Of a DNA stretch of 62,489 bases, positions 53,175-62,030 are shown in pieces. This DNA comes from an uncultured Lacticaseibacillus sp. (lineage in GTDB: Bacteria; Bacillota; Bacilli; Lactobacillales; Lactobacillaceae). The stretch covers positions 1 through 62,489 of the forward strand of contig CAKRNG010000012.1 in the NCBI GenBank assembly GCA_934370925.1. The letters are read 5' to 3'. The number at the start of each line of letters is the position of its first letter. Position 1 is the first letter of the stretch. Position numbers and translations under genes: made by a program. The notes below the pieces were generated by a model that searched no databases, was not told the DNA's origin, and saw nothing but the letters and a program-made list of their open reading frames with translations.

Positions 53175-53780
53175 GTGAATCGTTCACGTAGCAAAGCATA
53201 TCGTATCAGTACGCTGGGGTTGCTCACCGCCCTGATCATTGTTCAGTCATTCGTGCCCATGGTTGGCTACATTAGCTTTGGGGGCGTCTCGATTACCACG
53301 ATTCACCTGACCGTTGCAATTGGGGCTGTCATGCTCGGAACTTCTGGGGGGGCCGAACTCGGGCTCATCTGGGGGATTACCAGCATGATTGTGGCGTACA
53401 CGCGTCCAGCCGATCCACTTTCCCTATTGCTGTTCCATAACCCAGTGATTGCCATCGTTCCCCGCGTGATGGCTGGGGTGGTTGCCGGCTTGATTTTCAA
53501 CCAAATTCGTCCGGGTATGCGCAAGGGTACGGTGGGCACCGTAAAAATGGCGTTCGCCGGCATTGCAGCAGCCCTGACAAACACGTTGCTTGTGATTGGC
53601 TTTACGTGGTTGTTCTACGCCAGCAAAGCCGCCACGTTGGTTGGCAACGGGGCAAGCAGTGCGAACCTGGGCATTATCATGATTGCGATGCTTGGGGTGA
53701 ACGCAATCGCCGAGGCCATCGCTGCCGGAATTATCACGCCGATACTTGGTCAGGCGCTCGTACGTTTCAGAAGAGATTAA
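53175..53780 (+). CDS. ECF transporter S component (PanT-like)
   Basis: A 201-residue membrane protein with six segments, the substrate-binding subunit of an energy-coupling-factor vitamin importer. The stretch VGYISFGGVSITTIHLTVAIGAVMLG resembles pantothenate-type S components, but the vitamin is not certain. It starts with GTG after GAGGAG. The shared EcfA/EcfT module is not in the window, as expected for a group II system. Confidence 0.8.
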   Translation: MNRSRSKAYRISTLGLLTALIIVQSFVPMVGYISFGGVSITTIHLTVAIGAVMLGTSGGAELGLIWGITSMIVAYTRPADPLSLLLFHNPVIAIVPRVMAGVVAGLIFNQIRPGMRKGTVGTVKMAFAGIAAALTNTLLVIGFTWLFYASKAATLVGNGASSANLGIIMIAMLGVNAIAEAIAAGIITPILGQALVRFRRD

Positions 53781-53814
53781 GAATAAGCATTTAGCATCGC
53801 GGACAGGGCGGCGT

Positions 53815-53975
53815 GGATGGCGCCATAAGTCCAAGGTACACGAACGTTACATCCAGTCGCGCGCCAGAAGACTGCCCCCTAACATACAAGGCAGGCCCGA
53901 CAGAAATCCTAAGTGCGGGATTTCCGTCGGGCCTGCCTTGTATACCGGGGCCAAACCGTCTTCTGGCGCAGCCTC
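53815..53975 (-). repeat. Dispersed palindromic element, short form
   Basis: A complete copy with an altered outer end (GGATGGCGCC). The stem shows GGCCCGAC pairing with GTCGGGCC, replacing the usual GGCCCGGT/ACCGGGCC by paired changes. The loop also has one base changed. Confidence 0.9.
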
Positions 53976-54202
53976 GTCGTTTTGACGTTATACGATATTC
54001 TTGTTGCGTTAGGAAAAAATCGCTACCGAATGTCGTATTTGAGGCCAAATGATTATGGCATATCCTCACTTTTTGACGGTTCGGGGGCGAATGGACGGCG
54101 ATATCAAACTAAGCGTTTTCAATGTTCGTATTATGGGTTTTTATGAATATAAAAGTATGCTGGAACATCTTGAAACAATTCACGGTAACGCTTTGCTATT
54201 AC
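53976..54202. other. Intergenic region upstream of the cspA promoter
   Basis: No convincing gene on either strand. The codon-like stretches have no ribosome site. Confidence 0.35.
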
Positions 54203-54231
54203 TTGCATGGGATAAATGACCGTGCTATGAT
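54203..54231 (+). promoter_or_regulatory. cspA promoter
   Basis: TTGCAT (54203-54208), a 17-base spacer and TATGAT (54226-54231). The resulting leader is about 105 bases, long as in other cold-shock genes whose mRNA folds respond to temperature. Confidence 0.7.
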
Positions 54232-54343
54232 AACCATGTACTTTTTGAATGGTCAGGGTTCGAGGTTCTAAGACTTTCTTCCTTCTGTACCAAACAAGAA
54301 ATGCACAACAGTTCGCGCAATTGCGCAAGGAGGAATTTCTATA

Positions 54344-54544
54344 ATGGAACACGGCACAGTTAAATGGTTCAACGCTGAAAAGGGTTACGGTTTCGTAACT
54401 CGTCAGGATGGTGGCGACGTATTCGTACACTTCTCCGCAATCCAGGGCGACGGCTACAAGACCCTTGAAGAAGGCCAAGCTGTTACTTTTGAAGTTGAAC
54501 AGAGCGACCGCGGTCCTCAGGCAGTTAACGTCAACAAAGACTAA
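54344..54544 (+). CDS. cspA: Cold-shock protein
   Basis: A 66-residue single-stranded nucleic-acid-binding protein. RNP1 (KGYGFV) and RNP2 (VFVHF) are intact. An AAGGAGG ribosome site precedes it. It acts as an RNA chaperone; with the long leader it may be regulated at the RNA level. Confidence 0.95.
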   Translation: MEHGTVKWFNAEKGYGFVTRQDGGDVFVHFSAIQGDGYKTLEEGQAVTFEVEQSDRGPQAVNVNKD

Positions 54545-54561
54545 TCACTGCAACAACCGCG

Positions 54562-54592
54562 AGAAGTCCCCATCTTTGGGGGCTTTTTTTAG
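54562..54592 (+). terminator. Terminator after cspA
   Basis: AGTCCCC and GGGGGCT stem followed by seven T. Confidence 0.85.
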
Positions 54593-54720
54593 TTACTCTA
54601 GCAACTTGTTGCGTAGAGTAACTTAATGCGTAGCGAGGCACGAGCGAAGCCTCCTTTGAGCAAGGAAGCCAAGTAATCAAAGCAAAACGTTAGAGTAAGA
54701 AGATGCAGACAAACCGAATC

Positions 54721-54848
54721 TCCCCCAAGCGAATGCGGTCTGAGCATTCGCTTTCTCGTCGCTTTCCCCAATCCACAACAAAAGCAACCATCCCCACCGC
54801 AAAGGTCCCCCCAAGCGAATGCGGTCTAAGCATTCGCTTTCCCGTCAC
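54721..54848. repeat. Duplicated hairpin segment
   Basis: Two ~42-bp segments (54721-54762 and 54806-54848) are nearly identical, each with AAGCGAATGC pairing with GCATTCGCTT around a seven-base loop. Confidence 0.8.
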
Positions 54849-55080
54849 CCTTCGAAAACAACGTGACAATTTGTGACACCTATCACAAAAGCGTGTGGCG
54901 TAAACACACGTCTGTGAATACGATGTGACACCGCATAGGATAACGTCGACCGTGTCATAATTTTATTTTCCAAATTCATAAATCATGCTACAATTGTTGG
55001 CATATGCAAATTTACATCTAATATTTAACAACAGGGCGTCACGCTTGAAGGGTGTGACGTAATGAATTAGGAGGCTAACG
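54849..55080. other. Upstream region of the APC permease gene
   Basis: Holds TTGTGA-N6-TCACAA (about 54870-54887), a possible -10 TACAAT near 54989, and a hairpin GCGTCACGC...GTGTGACG just before the ribosome site GGAGG. No gene. Confidence 0.45.
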
Positions 55081-56511
55081 ATGCGCGCTTTTTGGCAGCG
55101 ATTAATCAAGAAAGAAGATCCGAGTGTTTACGCAGATAAAGATTCACATTTGCCACGTGTTCTTAAGGTAAAGGACTTCCTGGCGTTAGGGGTTGGGACA
55201 ATCGTTTCGACGACTATTTTCACCCTTCCTGGGGTGGTTGCCGCCACACATGCGGGGCCAGCCGTTGCGATTTCATGTCTCTTAGCCGCCGTGGTCGCGG
55301 GGCTGGTGGCGTTCGCTTACGCGGAGATGGCCGCCGCAATGCCGTTTGCGGGATCCGCGTATTCTTGGATTAACGTGGTGTTCGGGGAGGCATTCGGCTG
55401 GATTGCTGGCTGGGCGCTGCTCGCTGAGTACTTTATCGCCGTTGCGTTCGTCGCATCTGGGCTGTCAGCGAACCTGCGCAGTTTACTTGAGACCTTCAAT
55501 ATTTCGATGCCAAACGCACTCGCGAATCCGTTTGGCACGAACGGCGGCATCGTGGATATCGTTGCCCTCATCGTGATGATTCTCGTTGGGGTCCTCCTTT
55601 CCAAAGGGGTTTCCAACGCTGCCCGAGTAGAAAACTTGCTGGTGGTACTGAAGGTCCTGGCCATTCTCGCGTTCATTGCGATTGGTCTCACTGCGATTCA
55701 CGTTGAAAACTTCACGCCATTCATCCCTAAGTTCCATTTGAACAGTGATGGTTCCGCATTTGGGGGTTGGCAGGGGATTTACGCTGGGGTGTCCATGATC
55801 TTCCTGGCGTACATCGGGTTTGATTCCATTGCGGCGAACTCGGCAGAGGCAAAGGACCCAGAAAAGACGATGCCCCGTGGAATTATCGGGTCCCTGATTA
55901 TCGCGGTTATCCTGTTCGTTTCCGTGGCACTCGTGCTCGTCGGGATGTTCAACTACAAGAACTACGCGAACAACGCAGCGCCTGTTGGGTGGGCGCTCAC
56001 GCAGGCAGGACACCCAATTGCGGCCATCGTTATTGAGGCGGTCGCGGTGATTGGGATGTTCACCGCACTCATCGGGATGATGATGGCGGGTTCCCGTTTG
56101 CTCTACAGTTTCGGTCGTGATGGCATGTTGCCCCGTTTCCTTGGCAAGCTGAACAAGGATAAGCTGCCCAACAACGCGCTCCTCACGCTCACGATTATCG
56201 GCGTTGTGATTGGCGCCTTCTTCCCGTTCGATTTCCTTTCCCAGCTAATTTCTGCGGGGACGCTCATCGCCTTCATGTTCGTGGCTCTCGGTATTTACAA
56301 GTTGCGGCCGCGTGAAGGGAAGGACATTATGGATCCCGCCTTCAAGATGCCATTTTACCCCGTCATGCCAGCGCTCGCGTTCTTGGGCGCACTGATTGTC
56401 TTCTTCGGTTTGGATATTCAAGCGAAGATGTACTCGGGGATTTGGTTTGTGATTGGAATCATCGTGTACCTGGCGTACGGGATGCGGCATTCTAGCTTAA
56501 ACGACAAATAG
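55081..56511 (+). CDS. APC-family amino-acid permease
   Basis: A 476-residue transporter with twelve membrane segments, of the cationic amino-acid (CAT) branch of the APC superfamily (GVGTIVSTTIFTLPGVVA in helix 1, GFDSIAANSAEAKDPEKTMPRGI after helix 6). It imports amino acids by proton coupling; the exact substrate is unknown. Good ribosome site, monocistronic, strong terminator. Confidence 0.92.
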   Translation: MRAFWQRLIKKEDPSVYADKDSHLPRVLKVKDFLALGVGTIVSTTIFTLPGVVAATHAGPAVAISCLLAAVVAGLVAFAYAEMAAAMPFAGSAYSWINVVFGEAFGWIAGWALLAEYFIAVAFVASGLSANLRSLLETFNISMPNALANPFGTNGGIVDIVALIVMILVGVLLSKGVSNAARVENLLVVLKVLAILAFIAIGLTAIHVENFTPFIPKFHLNSDGSAFGGWQGIYAGVSMIFLAYIGFDSIAANSAEAKDPEKTMPRGIIGSLIIAVILFVSVALVLVGMFNYKNYANNAAPVGWALTQAGHPIAAIVIEAVAVIGMFTALIGMMMAGSRLLYSFGRDGMLPRFLGKLNKDKLPNNALLTLTIIGVVIGAFFPFDFLSQLISAGTLIAFMFVALGIYKLRPREGKDIMDPAFKMPFYPVMPALAFLGALIVFFGLDIQAKMYSGIWFVIGIIVYLAYGMRHSSLNDK

Positions 56512-56557
56512 TTTTAGGGCGATTCAGTACTAACTGAACACATTCTGAGTGCGAATC

Positions 56558-56611
56558 ACCTCGGAAAAGACAGACGCAAAATCCACACGGATTTTGCGTC
56601 TGTCTTTTCTT
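56558..56611 (+). terminator. Terminator after the permease
   Basis: AAAAGACAGACGCAAAATCC and its exact complement around ACAC, ending TTTTCTTG. Confidence 0.9.
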
Positions 56612-56725
56612 GTATCACCCATCCTTTCCACTTTCGGTGGGGTGTTGTACACTTGAATTAGTGTTAAAAGAAGACGCATACATGAATGGCGTCGGAGTTC
56701 TGAAATCAACTAGGAGGCTACCATC

Positions 56726-57229
56726 ATGGAAATTACACGGCACGGCAACAAGCAGGAAACAAACGGCGCGGCACTTTCAATCGGGGCACAATTCCCCGAC
56801 TTTGCGGTTACGGCTGCGGATGGTACCACAGTTGGCTCCGCGGATTTTGCGGGGAAGTACACGTTGATTAGCGTTGTGCCCGACATCAATACACGGGTTT
56901 GCAGCTTGTCGACCAAGAAGTTCAACCAAGATGCTGACAAGTTCACGAACATCAACTTCATTACCGTCTCAACAAACACGACGGCAGAACAGGCTTCCTG
57001 GTGTGCGGCGGAAGGCGTGCAGCAGATGCAATTGTTGTCAGACACGGCAAAGTCATTCGGGCAGGCATTTGGGTTGTACGTTGACGAAAACCACACTGAC
57101 GCCCGGAGCGTGTGGATTGCGAATCCGGAAGGCAAAATTGTTTACCGGGAGCTAGTGCTCGAACAGACGGAAGAACCTGATTACGAGAGCGCGTTGGCGT
57201 ACTTGGAAGCACACCAGCATTTAATCTAA
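56726..57229 (+). CDS. tpx: Thiol peroxidase
   Basis: Reduces peroxides with thioredoxin as donor. Length 167. The peroxidatic Cys59 lies in NTRVCSL and the resolving Cys93 in SWCAAEG. ATG 56726 follows GGAGG. trxA, whose product can regenerate it, is 3.7 kb downstream. Confidence 0.94.
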   Translation: MEITRHGNKQETNGAALSIGAQFPDFAVTAADGTTVGSADFAGKYTLISVVPDINTRVCSLSTKKFNQDADKFTNINFITVSTNTTAEQASWCAAEGVQQMQLLSDTAKSFGQAFGLYVDENHTDARSVWIANPEGKIVYRELVLEQTEEPDYESALAYLEAHQHLI

Positions 57230-57291
57230 TGGCTTAAATGCAGGAATTTTCACTAATTACTGACGTTGAGATTAAATTGAATTAAATAAAA

Positions 57292-57334
57292 CGGACAAAT
57301 AACTGTGGTCGAGACCGCAGTTATTTGTTTTTGT
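57292..57334 (+). terminator. Terminator between tpx and zapA
   Basis: CAAATAACTG...CAGTTATTTG stem with an inner GGTC/GACC pairing and TTTTTG. Confidence 0.85.
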
Positions 57335-57406
57335 ACCTAAGTTAATGGTAAAATTGAAACCAAAAGTTTGCGCACTTTCGGGTACGCAATGTGAGGAGGT
57401 GCGGAC

Positions 57407-57649
57407 ATGGCGGATGAGAAACGACGGTATAAGACAACCATTGCGGGGCGTTCCTACACCCTGATTGGCCCAGGTAGCACGGCGCATTTTGACGCCGTGA
57501 CGCAGATTCTGAATGATCAGCTTGCCCAGATTCACCGTCTCCAACCAAGCCTAAGTCGCGAAGACGCGGCGGTGTTGCTTGCGTTCAACGCGTTGTCAGA
57601 TCAAGTGACAGCTCAGGCGCGGACGCAGTTGGATGACGCAGAAGGTTAG
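57407..57649 (+). CDS. zapA: Cell-division protein ZapA
   Basis: An 80-residue FtsZ-bundling protein. The N-terminal strand region RYKTTIAGRSYTLIGPG and the C-terminal helix are typical. It has a GAGGAGG ribosome site and begins the conserved zapA-cvpA-mutS2 cluster. Confidence 0.9.
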   Translation: MADEKRRYKTTIAGRSYTLIGPGSTAHFDAVTQILNDQLAQIHRLQPSLSREDAAVLLAFNALSDQVTAQARTQLDDAEG

Positions 57650-57661
57650 CGGAGGATTTGG

Positions 57662-58207
57662 ATGTTATCACTGGTTGTCTTGGTCTTTTTGGCCTATTGT
57701 TTCTACACGGGTGCACGGCGGGGCTGGAAGCTTCAGGCCGTCTACACGGTAGGCTATATTATTAGTTTTTTTATTGCCCGGCTCACAGCTGGTGTAATTC
57801 GACCAATGCTCGAACTTTGGGTACCATACCCATCCGCAACGCCGGATAGTAAGTTCGTTTTCTTCAGTAACAGTGTTGGGGTGAAGCTCGACGCTGCATT
57901 CTATTATGGGATTGCCTTTTTCTTTGTAATGGCGATTTGTTGGGTCGTTGTGCGCTTAATCGCGATGACGGTCGACGAGTTGCAGTTCGAAACGGCAAAC
58001 GACGAAACCGTGAACTGGCTTGCGGGGGGCGTGATGAACTTCCTCTGCGGTTATGTCTTCATGGTGATGATTCTGTTCCTGTTGGCGCTGGTACCGATTG
58101 ATGGCATCCAAACGCTACTGAAGAATTCCCAGATGGCTGTCATGATGGTTCGATACACACCAATCCTATCCCACCTGTTATCCAACTGGTGGATTGTGAA
58201 TCCGTAA
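57662..58207 (+). CDS. cvpA: CvpA-family membrane protein
   Basis: A 181-residue membrane protein with four segments, 12 bases after zapA. The family is named for colicin V production but its role in Gram-positive bacteria is unclear. The position between zapA and mutS2 is conserved in lactobacilli. Confidence 0.88.
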   Translation: MLSLVVLVFLAYCFYTGARRGWKLQAVYTVGYIISFFIARLTAGVIRPMLELWVPYPSATPDSKFVFFSNSVGVKLDAAFYYGIAFFFVMAICWVVVRLIAMTVDELQFETANDETVNWLAGGVMNFLCGYVFMVMILFLLALVPIDGIQTLLKNSQMAVMMVRYTPILSHLLSNWWIVNP

Positions 58208-58299
58208 ACGAAATGGGCAATGGCAGATGCTGTTGCTTTTTTTATACAGTAACTGACAAAACGACAATCAACGACAGCAGAAATAGAGAAAGGAACATC

Positions 58300-60657
58300 A
58301 TGCATAAAAAGATACTCCAAACGTTGGAGTTTAACCGGATACGTGCCAGCATTCAGCGCTACACGTCCACGGTGAAGGGACAAGAAATGGCTGCGCGGCT
58401 TGAACCACGCGCCCATGCGGATAAGGTGGCCGAAATGCTCGCTGAAACGGCAGACGGGGCGGATGTACTGCGTCTGCGTGGCGGAATTCCGGTTCCTGGA
58501 TTGCCCGATATTGCGCAGAGTTTGAAGCGCGTTCGCATCGGGGCAGTCCTGAATGGGGACGAATTGGCCGGCATCAGCCGTGTTTTGCGGACGGTGAGTG
58601 GGGTCGATGACTTCCTCACAGATTTGGCGGAAAACGTCGAACTACGGCGTGTTTACCAGCTTCAGGAGCAGCTGACGGTGTTGCCCGCACTGGAACGGCG
58701 ACTCAAGACGTCCATTGAAGATGATGGGCGCGTCATGGATACGGCGAGTGATGAACTGGCCAACATTCGGCGGCAAATCAAGACTCTTGAAGGGCAGATT
58801 CGCGAACGGATGGAAAGTTTCACTCGGGGCGCAAGTGCGAAGTATCTGAGTGACCCCATCATTACGATTCGCGACGACCGGTACGTGATTCCGGTGCGCG
58901 CAGAAAACAAGAACCATTTCGGCGGGGTCGTGCACGACCAGAGTGCATCTGGGCAGACATTGTTCATCGAACCCCAGGCCATCGTGGATATGAACAACCG
59001 CTTGCGGCAGGCACAGTTGCGTGAAGAACAAGAAGTTGCACGGATTCTAGCGGAACTTAGTGAAGAAGTTGCGCCCTACATTGACCAGCTCTTCGACAAC
59101 TCGCGGATTCTCGGCCACTTTGACTTCATCAACGCCAAGGCGAAGTACGCGGCAGAACTCAAAGCCACGCAGCCGGAGATTTCTGAAAATGGCATTGTGG
59201 ACCTCCGCGATGCCCGGCACCCGCTGATTGACCAGGCAAAAGTAGTGGCGAATGACATCAAGCTTGGCGGCGATTACCAGGCCATCGTGATTACGGGACC
59301 CAACACGGGTGGGAAAACCATCACCCTCAAGACGTTGGGCCTCATTCAGATTATGGCGCAGTCGGGGCTCTTCATTCCAGCAGCCGAAGAGAGCACGGTG
59401 GCGATTTTCAGTAATGTGTTCGCGGATATCGGGGATGAACAGTCCATCGAGCAGAACCTGAGTACGTTCTCGGGGCACATGGCGAACATCGTGGACATTC
59501 TCGCGGGTATTGATGACCAGAGCTTGGTGCTGTTTGACGAACTCGGTGCCGGGACGGATCCACAGGAAGGGGCCGCCTTAGCCATCGCCATTTTGGATGC
59601 GGTGGGCGCAGTCGGGGCGGACGTGGTTGCCACGACCCACTATCCAGAACTGAAGCTGTACGGCTACAACACGCCGGGCACGATTAACGCGTCCATGGCG
59701 TTCGACGTGGATACGTTGCAGCCAACGTACCACCTGTTGATTGGGGTGCCTGGGCGCAGTAACGCGTTCGAGATTGCGGCGCGCCTTGGTCTGGATGGCC
59801 AGATTGTTGACCGGGCGAAGTTGCTCATTAGTAGTGACTCGCACGAACTGAACGACATGATTTCGGACCTGGAGAAGGAACGGCAGGCGGCAGCCATGAC
59901 GGATTCGAACCTGCAACGCGAGCTCGACGAGACGACGCGTTTGCACAACGAGCTTGAGAGTGCTTACGCAGATTTGAATGCGCGGAAGGACACCCAGCTC
60001 AAGGAAGCGAAGACCAAGGCCAATGCCCTCGTGATGCACGCGCAGGCGGAAGCAGATAAGATTATCAAGGAGCTGCGTAAGTTGCAGCAACAAGCGCCAC
60101 GTGCCATCAAGGATAACCAGCTGATTGACGCCAAGACGCGCCTGACGCAATTGCACCAAGACGAACCGCTCGCGGCGAACAAGGTGCTGAAGAAGGCACG
60201 GGAGAAGCAGGCGTTGAAGGTGGGGAACACCGTCAAAGTCTTGCAGTACGGGCAGAACGGGACGCTGGTGCAGAAGCTGGATAACCATCAGTGGCAGGTG
60301 CAGGTCGGGATTATCAAGATGACCGTGGATGAATCTGGTCTTGAGAAGCTGAAGGAACCGAACCAGACGAAACCACAGCGACAGGTAGCCCGCGTTAAGG
60401 GTGGTAGTCAGGGTCCGGGCGCAACCTTAGATTTGCGGGGTCAGCGCTATAACGAAGCGATGGCGAACCTCGATCGTTACATCGACGCCGCGTTGCTGGC
60501 GAACTACCCAACCGTGACGATTGTCCACGGGTTGGGAACGGGTGCGATTCGCAACGGGGTGACCGAATACCTAAAGCGCAACCGCAACGTGAAGAAGTTC
60601 GGGTACGCACCGGCAAATGCGGGGGGCAGTGGCGCCACCATCGTCGCGTTTAAGTAG
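58300..60657 (+). CDS. mutS2: Endonuclease MutS2
   Basis: A MutS-like ATPase that acts in recombination control and rescue of collided ribosomes. Length 785. Walker A GPNTGGKTITLK, Walker B VLFDELGAGTDP, a long coiled coil (about residues 510-640) and a C-terminal Smr nuclease domain (LDLRGQR and HGLGTGAIR) are all present. The start is ATG 58300 after GAGAAAGGA; the frame open from 58189 overlaps cvpA and is not used. Confidence 0.96.
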   Translation: MHKKILQTLEFNRIRASIQRYTSTVKGQEMAARLEPRAHADKVAEMLAETADGADVLRLRGGIPVPGLPDIAQSLKRVRIGAVLNGDELAGISRVLRTVSGVDDFLTDLAENVELRRVYQLQEQLTVLPALERRLKTSIEDDGRVMDTASDELANIRRQIKTLEGQIRERMESFTRGASAKYLSDPIITIRDDRYVIPVRAENKNHFGGVVHDQSASGQTLFIEPQAIVDMNNRLRQAQLREEQEVARILAELSEEVAPYIDQLFDNSRILGHFDFINAKAKYAAELKATQPEISENGIVDLRDARHPLIDQAKVVANDIKLGGDYQAIVITGPNTGGKTITLKTLGLIQIMAQSGLFIPAAEESTVAIFSNVFADIGDEQSIEQNLSTFSGHMANIVDILAGIDDQSLVLFDELGAGTDPQEGAALAIAILDAVGAVGADVVATTHYPELKLYGYNTPGTINASMAFDVDTLQPTYHLLIGVPGRSNAFEIAARLGLDGQIVDRAKLLISSDSHELNDMISDLEKERQAAAMTDSNLQRELDETTRLHNELESAYADLNARKDTQLKEAKTKANALVMHAQAEADKIIKELRKLQQQAPRAIKDNQLIDAKTRLTQLHQDEPLAANKVLKKAREKQALKVGNTVKVLQYGQNGTLVQKLDNHQWQVQVGIIKMTVDESGLEKLKEPNQTKPQRQVARVKGGSQGPGATLDLRGQRYNEAMANLDRYIDAALLANYPTVTIVHGLGTGAIRNGVTEYLKRNRNVKKFGYAPANAGGSGATIVAFK

Positions 60658-60732
60658 CCCGCCACTTGTTGGGTGAGGTGGCGTTTGGGGATTTACCACC
60701 GCGTTGCTATCCGGACGTTTTTTTAGGCGGGG

Positions 60733-60765
60733 CAGTGGCAGTAGGTCGCTGCCACTGCCTTTCCA
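60733..60765 (+). terminator. Terminator after mutS2
   Basis: GGCAGTGGCAG and CTGCCACTGCC stem; a weaker CGCCAC/GTGGCG stem lies just before, near 60660-60685. Confidence 0.65.
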
Positions 60766-60827
60766 AGGTTACAGGGCGTGAGGCTGCTGTTTTTACCACC
60801 TCCTGTTGATTTGCTTTCTTTTCTTTA

Positions 60828-60856
60828 TTTACAAAAGTGGGGCGTTCCTGTATAAT
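60828..60856 (+). promoter_or_regulatory. trxA promoter
   Basis: TTTACA (60828-60833), a 17-base spacer and TATAAT (60851-60856). Confidence 0.8.
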
Positions 60857-60909
60857 AACTTACAAAAGGTAAGCGTCGGGTGCGCCGGCGCAGTTTAGGG
60901 GGAATACAC

Positions 60910-61221
60910 ATGGTTAAAGTCGTTACGGATCAAGATTTTGCTGCTGAAACAGATACCGGTGTTGTATTGACTGACTTCTGGGCAACTTGGTGTGGCCCTT
61001 GTCGGATGCAGTCACCCGTCATTGAAAAGCTTGACGAAAGCATGGATGATGTTAAGTTCGTCAAGATGGACGTGGATGCAAACCCAGACACACCTAAGAG
61101 CTTCGGCATTCAGGCAATTCCAACCATGATTGTCAAGAAGGACGGCAATGTCGTGGAACAGATCGTGGGTTACCACACAAAGGATCAACTTGAAGAGATT
61201 TTGGCAAAGTACACCGCTTAA
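60910..61221 (+). CDS. trxA: Thioredoxin
   Basis: A 103-residue thiol-disulfide reductant with the WCGPC active site (residues 27-31) and the cis-proline stretch AIPTM. The start is ATG 60910 after TTAGGGGGA. It supplies electrons to thiol peroxidase and ribonucleotide reductase. It has its own promoter, separate from mutS2. Confidence 0.96.
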   Translation: MVKVVTDQDFAAETDTGVVLTDFWATWCGPCRMQSPVIEKLDESMDDVKFVKMDVDANPDTPKSFGIQAIPTMIVKKDGNVVEQIVGYHTKDQLEEILAKYTA

Positions 61222-61227
61222 TTGAGG

Positions 61228-61277
61228 CGTATTTAGGGCTGAGACGGAAAGGTCGCGCGGATGCGCGGCCTTTTTGA
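61228..61277 (+). terminator. Terminator after trxA with GAGACGGAAA leader
   Basis: GAGACGGAAA precedes the stem GGTCGCGC/GCGCGGCC and TTTTTG, the third member of the GAGACrGAAA hairpin family. Confidence 0.8.
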
Positions 61278-61294
61278 TTGAGGTTAAATAAAGT

Positions 61295-61574
61295 GGGTGC
61301 GCCATAAGTTCAAAGCGCACGAACGTTACATCCTAAGTCGAGCTCTGCATCCCAACTTTTTCCGCTTAGCCCAGAATCGACTGCGGTGGTAAACCACCTC
61401 CGTCAATTCTATGCTAATGCTCAAAAGTTCCCGGGATGCGCCGCTCTGTGATTCGTCGCGCGCCAGAAGACTGCCCCCTAACATACAAAGCAGGCCCGGT
61501 AGAAATCCTAAGTTCGGGATTTCCACCGGGCCTGCCTTGTATACCGGGGCCAAACCGTCTTCTGGCGCAGCCTC
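61295..61574 (-). repeat. Dispersed palindromic element, long form (280 bp)
   Basis: Nearly identical to the long copy at 42893-43172, including the extra ~120-base block. It lies between converging trxA and the YslB-like gene. The stem has one A-C mismatch (AAAGCAGG against CCTGCCTT). Confidence 0.92.
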
Positions 61575-61586
61575 GGTGAAAAGTAA

Positions 61587-62030
61587 CTAAATAATTTCTT
61601 GCTCTTCGCTGGGGTCGATGCCCACTGTGAAAGAGACGGTGGTGCCGTGAATCTGGCTAGTTGCTTCGACGGTCATGCCGAGCTTCTGCTGGATGAGCTG
61701 GGCGAGGAACCCAGCTTCGAACTGGAAGTCGGCGTTCTTGAAGTGTGCCAAGCGCTGTTCAACAGGGGTGCCGGTGAGGGTATATGTACGTAGCTTCATC
61801 TTGACCTTGTCCTGTTGCAAATCGCCCAATCCCATGGCGGTGAAGAGTTCGGGGATGGCGTCATCGGCAACGGGTAGGCGCTGTGCCAAGTCGCGACCGG
61901 CAAAATAACTGATTGCGTCTGTTTGTTTGCCCAGTAAGGTGGGTAAAACAACATCGCGCAACATGAGCTGCCCGAAGAATGGGGTTGTTGTGTCCCCGTT
62001 AATTAAGTCTGTGTATTGTGGTTCGGCCAT
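61587..62030 (-). CDS. YslB-like protein (DUF2507)
   Basis: A conserved 147-residue Firmicutes protein of the DUF2507/Bet v-fold-related YslB group, commonly found beside trxA and mutS2. It opens DLINGDTTTPFFGQLMLRDVVLP. ATG 62030 follows AGGAGGC. Function not established; no catalytic motif is seen. Confidence 0.8.
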   Translation of the reverse strand: MAEPQYTDLINGDTTTPFFGQLMLRDVVLPTLLGKQTDAISYFAGRDLAQRLPVADDAIPELFTAMGLGDLQQDKVKMKLRTYTLTGTPVEQRLAHFKNADFQFEAGFLAQLIQQKLGMTVEATSQIHGTTVSFTVGIDPSEEQEII

